From Patagioenas fasciata (lineage: Eukaryota > Chordata > Aves > Columbiformes > Columbidae), in assembly GCF_037038585.1 (NCBI RefSeq), contig NC_092526.1:39011501-39075500 (forward strand): a DNA stretch of 64,000 bases, given 5' to 3'. The first letter of the stretch is position 1. Each line of letters opens with the position of its first letter. Under the pieces are notes generated by a model. The model was not told the origin of the DNA. It was given only the letters and a program-made list of their open reading frames with translations, and made no database searches. Below are positions 12,201 to 21,200 of the stretch, in pieces. A program made the position numbers and the translations under genes.

Positions 12201-15200
12201 TGCCATCAATAGTCAATCACTGCAATGCAGAAAGTCACGTTATAAAACATAGCTAAAACTATTAGCAGTTTTATATCCTTGCCTATTCTTCAAACACAAG
12301 GAAACCATTCTATTAAACCTACTTTATATACACACACATTTTTCCTGAAGTGACACATTTATGTCAAAGTTTAGGAAAAACTATCACATTTATATTTACT
12401 AGTCTGAGGTCCAAAATCCAGCTTACTACATCGTATCTTGATATTTCAAGCAACCAAAGCTGTAGAGCTACACTGGGATTTGCTTTTGTTTGGGCCTGTG
12501 GGTTTTTTTGGTGTTTGTTTGGGGTTTGTCATTTGGTTGGTTGGTTAGGGTTTTCATTTCAAAAATCACATTTCCAGGACTTATTTTTGTCTATTCAGCT
12601 TTTCAAAATTGTGTCCAACGTAAGTGATTTCAGAAAAGTTCTATCCTTCCACACGCTGCCAGTGAACTCCAGAAAAAATGTACCCCCTTTTTGTCTCTCT
12701 AAATCACACATTGAAGTGAGTACACCTAAGAAACTAGAGAAGTCTGCCCCAAACAGCCTCAAAAAGAACACCTGGAAACCTTCCTCTTCCATCTTTTCAA
12801 CCTCTTGGATCTCAATTCCAATACATGCTTATTGTTGCATAACATTTCAGAAAGAGAACAGAGCACAATGGGAGATTTCTCCAACAGTTTTCAAAAAGGA
12901 AGATGCAGGATATTTATCTAGAAAAACAATAAATAACAGTAGCTGGAAGTAAACAAATACGCTAGTATTTTACTTGCGTCCTGGTTTCATAAGTGCTGTT
13001 TGCAAAAGAACACCACAAATATGTGCTGGCCACTATGATGACACATGGGAAAGTTCAAGAAGTACTATATCCCAGTTAAACTACCACAGTTTTTCACTCT
13101 ATTATATACTAGTGCAAAAACGTGAGTAGAAAACGCATGGAGAGGTCACATCCAAAGCTACACAGCTAGCAAAATGTCTTTATCCTGGTGCAAGGTCAGC
13201 TAAAATTGCTGCATTATCGAAGAAAAGCTTAGTTCACAACACAGTTACAAAGCACCAAGCAGTCAATAATAAAAACTGACTTCACACCTAATTATTTCTG
13301 ACACATTGGTCAAACAACACAAAGCCATGGGAAGAAATTTTTGATGCTGAGAGTGGTACAAAAGAGCAACAATTTTCTCAGCATGACTTCGAAAAATCAA
13401 AAAGGAGTTTTCTGTGTAATAGGGTGATATTGGTCCTGATTAAGTATTATGGGATGGATGAAGAACGTGTGATATAAAGGAGATCACATATACAAACCTG
13501 TCTTGTGTCTTCATCTATAAGATCAAAAAAAGCTCTAATGGTAGCCAGGATCAATTCTTTGCACCTAGAAAACAAAATAAGTAAAACTAAATCTCAAAAG
13601 GCAATATCCAGGGAATAAAAATGATCAGAAAATACATCATCATCATCGTCATCATATTATTATGCTGAAGTTAAATTCCTGTATGTGATAACAGCAGAGA
13701 ACAGAAGGATGTACAGTGAGTCAATTAACCTTTGTTCCATTAGCTTACCACACTATAGAGAGATGGTCTGTTGAGGCCCAAGCTCTAGGCACCGCTGAGC
13801 TCTGTTTGCGGAAGGAAAAAAGTTAAGATTTTATTAGTATTCAACATTTTAAAATTCTAAGCAAGCTTTCCCCGCTTATCTAAACAAATTTTCTCAATTA
13901 TTGGTGTCAGGGACTAGGGTACTAGAGAATGAATTCTGTAGTCAAAAACTCTGTAAGTGCTGAAACACTTGTAAAACTCAATTCAAGTAAGCTATGAATT
14001 ATTACTGCATTACAGCCGGGAAAATAAAATAAAAACAAAACCACAACAATACAACCCACAAAACAAACCAAAAACCCCAAAACCCATAAAGGAAAAAAGA
14101 CACAAGAGAGATGAGAAAGAACTGGTACCACTACATGAGATCTCTCCCAAAACTCTGGTCATCAACACTCAAAGAGAAATGAAAGTAGAGCAGATGCAGA
14201 GCAGGGTTACTAGGACAAAGGGAATACAGTTAATCTTCTTAGTCTAGCAGAACCAGCGCTGAGATATTTATAGACAGCTTTCTGTAAAATGGATTGGGAA
14301 TAACAACTATTTCAGATAACACTTCAAGCTGATGTCAGAAAAAACGTTTAAAAGCTGTAAAAGGAAGTTGGAAATTACAAATTTTCTTCCTGCTGAGAAG
14401 TGTTTTCCAGCTTCTTCCATGTTGAGAACAGGCTGATGGCATGGGGATGGAATGACAAACCTAACTACTTTTATGATATTGCTTGATTAAATTTGGAGGG
14501 AGATAGATGCCTGCAAAAGCAGAAGGTTGGGCATGATGATCCAGCAGATCCTTTCTATTCCTAGTTTTTTTTTTTTAAAACAATAAATATAAGAAGAAGG
14601 GTCCAGCCTGCACATACACTTCTCCGGTAAAAATGCAGGAAAATAAAACTTGGGCCATTAGGGGCAGTCAACATGGCTTCATCAAGGGGAAGTCATGCTT
14701 GACCAAGCTAATTGACTTTTGTGAGGACATAACAAGATCGATGGATGATGGCAGAGCGGTGGATGTGATCTGCCTTGACTTGAATAAGGCATTTGACACA
14801 GTCTCCCACAGCATCCTCACAGCTAAACTGAGGGAGTGCGGTCTGGATGACCGGGTAGTGAGGTGGACTGGGAACTGGCTGAAGGGAAGAAGCCAGAGAG
14901 TCATGGTCAGTGGGGCAGAGTCCAGTGGGAGGCCTGGATCTAGTGCAGTGCCTCAGGGGTCAGTACTGGGGCCTGTATTGTTCAATATATTCATCAATTA
15001 TTTGGATGAGGGAATAGAGTGACTGTCAGCAAGTTTGCTGATGACACCAAGCTGGGAGCAGTGGCTGACACGGCAGAGGCTGTGCTGCCATCCAGACACC
15101 TGGACAGGCTGGAGAGTTGGGTGGGGAAAAATCTAATGAAATATAACAAGGGCAAGTGTAGAGTCTGTCATCTGGGCAGAAAAAACCCCAGGTTCCAGTG

Positions 15201-18200
15201 TAAGTTGGGGAATGACCTATTAGAGAACAGTGTAGGGGAAAAGGACTTGGGGGTCCTGGTGGACAGCAGGATGACCGTGAGTGAGCACTGGGACCCTGTG
15301 GCCAGGAAGGCCAATGGTACCTGGGGTGGGTTAGAAGCGGGTGGTCAGTAGGTCAGAGAGGTTCTCCTGCCCCTCTACTCTGCCCCGGTGAGACCACACC
15401 TGGAATATTGTGTCCAGTTGTGGCCCCTCAGTTCCAGAAGGACAAGGAACTGCTGGAGAAAGTCCAGCGCAGGGCAACAAAGATGCTCAAGGGAGCGGAG
15501 CATCTCCCGTGTGAGGAAAGGCTGAGGGAGCTGGCGCTCTGGAGCTTGGAGGAGACTGAGGGTGACCTCATTAATGTTTACAGATACATAAAGGGTGAGT
15601 GTCACGAGGATGGAGCCAGGCTCTTCTAGCTGACAACCAATGATAGGACAAGGGGAAATGGGTTCAAACTGGAACACAAAAGGTTCCACTTAAGTTTGAG
15701 AAGAAACTTCTTCTCAGTAAGGGTGACAGAACAGTGGCCCAGGCTGCCCAGGGAGGTTGTGGAGTCTCCTTCTCTGCAGACATTCAAACCCGCCTGGACA
15801 CCTTCCTGTGGAACCTCAGCTGGGTGTTCCTGCTCCAGCGGGGGGACTGTACTGGATGAGCTTTTGAGGCCCCTTCCAACCCCTGACATTCTGGGATTCT
15901 GTAACTCGAGTTCTGAAACTAAAAAGGTGCAGGAATGTAGTGAGAAGAAACAGTACCAAGTGCCAGGTGACTCAAATCCAACCCAGCGCACGCTTTTCCA
16001 GAGGCCACTCATTTCTGCTATTTCAACTATTGATGGCTTTATAACCATACACTATCTACACTGTGTTTTCACATGTAGTATTTTCATATTTAGTTGTACT
16101 ATGCTGCACATATAGATTATAATTAGACACAGATACATACATTACATAAATAGCTATCTAACATAGCTCCACGCAAAACCAAAAAAAAGTTTGGTTTTTT
16201 ACCACAACAGATAAGGCACTGTCATGTTGACTCAGTCTTGGTAGAAAAGCCAGTCCTGAACGAACTTGGTAATCTCTGAATCCTCCCGCCACCGAAAGGG
16301 TAGTTAAATTTCTTAAATCTTGGGCCTTTAGAATCCAGTGATCATTTACAGCTGTATAAAAATCTACAAAATAATAAATTAACTATTAAAATCAATCACA
16401 ATTTCTCCATTAGTCTATTTGATACAGAGAAAAGCTACAGAAACATTTAACTAAAAGTTTTGGTAAGCCCCCTCGAGGCCTTCAAGCTCCAGTTCTCACT
16501 TTTGATTCATATAATGAAGGAAAAGTATTTTTGAACCCCAAGGAAGGACCAGTTAGGAAAGACAAATAAACTTCCACTTTCTATATCAGCTGAGCATATA
16601 TATCACTTAAGTAGCAAACCACAGGTTTATTTTAAGGACAGCCACAGTCCAGAAACAGTCAGCAGGGAAGACACATTGCCTTGCAATCAATTGTACAACG
16701 GAGAATTCATACAAGCACAATAAATCAAACTTGGCAGCTAAAGAGAATCTGTTCCTCTCAGGTGCCACAGAGAATAATGAGAATAAACGTCTATTCCCTT
16801 TCCTTCACCAATCCACTCTACATCTCCATGTAGCAGCACAATTAGCGCTGAGCACGTATTTCATCAGCATAGTTTAGTCAAATCTAGCTTTTCAAGAAGT
16901 CTATAGCGTACGCATAATGATTATAATTCATTTTTATGCCACGGTTATTCAGGTAAGCAGGAAATACAATCTGTCTTTTGTGTAAATATTTACTATAAAA
17001 TATATAATTATATCTATATTCAATATTCTCACCCCCCCAACCTTTGGGCGTGACAAGCATTAAATAGCAACTCTACTTAGGCAATTGATTTGACAAAGAA
17101 AGCCATTACCAAGGTCAAGACTTATAAAAGAAGAAAGAAAAAATGTCATTCCCTGGGGAGCTTATAAATTTAGCAACATGCTCTTCAACTTACTAAAATT
17201 ACGAATTATTGAGAGCTCCAGTCCACATAACCCATTTTACATAACACCTTCTCTCAGTGTTCTAGCGCTCCCAACCAACCACCTGAGTAACAAAGGAATA
17301 GATTAATTACACTAAGGAAACCAGCACAATTTGCTGTTGATTTGCAAGAATCTCACCAATTAATGCTTGAGAGAATCAAAGAAACACAACGTAATTAGAT
17401 AACCTGCAATACTTACCAGTAAGGTATTTGTCTAAAGGCATTACAGGTGCAATGTGAGGCGTGGCTTGTGTAATGAGGAGGTTTATAAGTTCAGGCTTAA
17501 AATTCTTCAGAGTAAGCAATGCTCTTGCAACGAGACCACCCATGGAATGACCTACTATTGCAACGCTGGTTGGTGCAAATTCTCGATCCTTAAGCAAAAA
17601 GCAATTAGATACATAAAAATAGATTTGACACTGAAACACGGTTATCAGTTGTACTTCAACCCCCACCCCAGATAAACTTACGTCCTCTCAAGGATGATAA
17701 TATGACTAGTATCAAAAAGCTTATCAAATGAATATAAATTTCATTGCTACCTCAAAAATCATTATTAACTTGAAGTTTGCAGCTCAAAAGGCAATATTAT
17801 ATAGGTGTATAAGCATAGGAAACTTCATCTTATTTTAATTTCTCAAACTTTTATGGACATTGGCTACCAAAGAACTTTCCTAGAGAAAAGTGGCTGTAAG
17901 GTGATGCTATATTAATATTTTAATAAGCTAGGGAAATTTTACATCTCCACTACCAAAAAAAGCATACATTGTGCAGCGAAGTATTTATTTAGAAACACAA
18001 AATAAAACCTAACACCAGTGCTCTGGGATTGTCACAAGCATTAGAAACCTATTAAAGAGTAGCATTTCCCTATTGCACTACTATCACATTCGATTATCTC
18101 CACACATTGTAAAGTCCCCCTCCCTTCTTCGTCATTCTTCAGTTTCTCAGCAGAAAAGGCAGCCCAGAATTCCATTCCAAAATGCAAGTATGTTATTCGG

Positions 18201-21200
18201 CACGTCACTACTTACCCTGTACAGCTTAAGAATTACTTTTATGCATTCATGCACAAACTTGGTCTGTCTTTGCAGACTACCACCGTACAATGCAACCAAC
18301 TCCTCATTAAAGTTGACACTGAAGAAATTAAAGTGATACTTGAAGTCAATATCTTCTGCTTTTCTAAGTGCAATGGAGCCAAGAGAACGTACTAGGAAAA
18401 GAAACCACATCAATTAGAACAGTCTAGCAGTCACTGCCTATTACTGTCATTGGTAAGCAAACACAAATATACCATATATTAAGAAACAAATGTTATCTTC
18501 AATCCACTGTCCATCTCAAATCACTTATAAAAGTAAAAAAATGATGAAAAGACATCCAAAAGCAAATAAGCCTTTTCCTAACATGCAATCACACTTGTAT
18601 TACAAAAACAGATTTGAAGATATAAATAATGAGAGGAAAAGAATCAGAAAGTCACTGTCAGAACCAAATTGTAAAAAGAGAAAAGAAATAATTATTTCCT
18701 ATTTTTATAAGAATCTCTCTGATAAAGACAGACAGATATAAAATCAAGGATTATGTTCCTCTACCTGAAGGTTGCTTTTGTCATCTCATTTGCACCTTTT
18801 TAATGCCACCAGGACAAGGTGACAGAACAAGTGCTCTTGACTCCAGCTCTAGAGGCATTGCTGCTGCTAGGCTGTCTTAAACCTAATAAGCAGTAAGAAC
18901 ACCTTTGAAACTATTTGAAAAGACCTAAAAAGTATTTACAAGATAAATATCACCACTTTATACCTCAGAAGCCATGGTAAAAGGAACAAGAATGTTGCCA
19001 AAGATCACAAGGCAAGTGTGTGACAGTTTCCTAAACAGAACTCAGGATCTCAATGCTCACAATCTCAGGTTCATTCCCAGCAATTAAACTAGAACAACAT
19101 CTTTTACTTAGAGTCTGAATTTTGTGCATTTCTAAAGGTTCATTTTAGTGGCCATGAAAGATGATGATTTAACGTGTTTCAAAAGTGCCTGTAACACCTC
19201 ACAATAACAAATCCAGCAAAGGCAGCATTAGTACCTCTGTCTTCATCGCTCAGCAAATATGAATATATCTAAAACAAGTATGAAAATAACAATGACAACA
19301 CCTTCTCTGCCCATCTAGGTATCAGAAGTAAAATGTGTTATCCCACAATAAATTCTGAACGGAACACCAATTTTCATAAATTCCATAATAAAGCAAAAAC
19401 TATTCTGAGCCACTACTTTAAGGCGGAACAACTTATTTTAACAAAGATTTTGAAAAATGAACATACGGCTTGTTGCCAGTTTCCCTAAATCAATTTCTCT
19501 AAGTACATAATAAATATTTACTGATCTCCATTGGCACATTATATCCACGGCACCTAGTACTTCTACTCATCTAGTTTAAGTTTTTCTTCATCTACTTCCT
19601 TTTGATTCCTAACATACCCTGAAAGTACCATTGTATTTCCTGCACAGTGATGTACTGCCGGGTTTTTAGAGGCAGCATTAATTCATGGAAGATTTGCAAT
19701 AGTTTACGCACAATTACAAAAGATTGTATGGTATCTGTCATCATTACGTTCATAACTCTCTTCGGATGTTATTGAGTCTGACAAGCTGGATGGGTTTTCT
19801 GAAAGCATGAGTTGATAATCTATTTTTCTCTGTTGTATGTGAAGCAGGTATGTTCTCAAAGAAAATAATTTTGTAAAAGTTCTCTGAAATCTGACGAGTT
19901 AGCCTTCCAGTTCAGTGCAAATACAAGGAAAAATTACCACAGTAAGAGATCAGGGTTTAGGCTGGAATATTGTGTCCAGTTGTGGCCCCTCAGTTCCAGA
20001 AGGACAGGGAACTGCTGGAGAGAGTCCAGCGCAGGGCAGCAAAGATGCTGAAGGGAGTGGAGCATCTCCCATGTGAGGAAAGGCTGAGGGAGCTGGGGCT
20101 CTGGAGCTTGGAGGAGACTGAGGGGTGACCTCAGTAATGTTTACAGATACATAAAGGGTGAGTGTCACGAGGATGGAGCCAGGCTCTTCTAGCTGACAAC
20201 CAGTGATAGGACAAGGGGAAATGGGTTCAAACTGGAACACAAAAGGTTCCACTTAAGTTTGAGAAGAAACTTCTTCTCAGTAAGGGTGACAGAACAGTGG
20301 CCCAGGCTGCCCAGGGAGGTTGTGGAGTCTCCTTCTCTGCAGACATTCAAACCCGCCTGGACACCTTCCTGTGGAACCTCAGCTGGGTGTTCCTGCTCCG
20401 GCGGGGGACTGTACTGGATGAGCTTTTGAGGTCCCTTCCAATCCCTGACATTCTGGGATTCTGTGGTGGTTTTCCCCATACACACACATCAATTTTGCTA
20501 AAATCATGAGAGAAACTGTTTCGAAGCCCATTTTAGAGAACAAAAATAGCGGTCTGCCAAACCCAGCCTGGAAGGAATACCAGATACTTGAATAAACACA
20601 ATACTTCGTGCTCATCAAACCACTGACTTCAGTATTTACAATGAGCTACAAGAATGCTTTAAAACTATCCCTTCTTTTCATGTGAAGCCTAGAAGCATTA
20701 GAGGCAATGATCTGGAAAAGAAAAGCTGGTTCTGTGTAAAGTGGGAAGATGATGCTATGGAAAAAACGCTACTGCATCAAGAGGTAAGAAACAATGGAGA
20801 TACAGGGCAAACCACAAGCTGATGCTTATTTCTAAATAGCATGCAATAACGTCACATCACAGATAGTCGCTGGTTCAGTTCTTCCTAACCAAATTCAGGT
20901 CTTGTTTTACTTGGTATAACTGCATTAACCGTCATGCAAATCAAAACCAACTAGAAGTCTGCAATCAAAACCACCGCAATAGTGCAGAGCTGCCACAGCA
21001 CGGCACAAACCACACTGTTTCTGGCTTCCAAAAGTAAGTCTTACCCCAGAAAAATATTATCTCTCAACTCTACAACAGATTTTGAACAAAAATTAAGTCT
21101 TTCAACCACAGACTAACAAGGATATCTACACCATAATATGATCAACTGTTTTGTTGATGTTATTTCAAACAGAAAACTTCTTGCCGTTAAGTAATGCAGA

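Noticed and set aside
12350-12952. 200-codon plus-strand open frame, the longest outside the two genes
   Set aside because: It lies wholly in a PGAP1 intron, includes a low-complexity G/T-rich part, and shows no recognisable domain or family. It looks like a chance open frame.
13637-13665. ATC/ATT trinucleotide run
   Set aside because: A short simple repeat with no sign of function or expansion.
15626-16048. Long minus-strand frame (140 codons) over CR1 copy 2
   Set aside because: It is the antisense shadow of the CR1 3' end and runs into unrelated intron.
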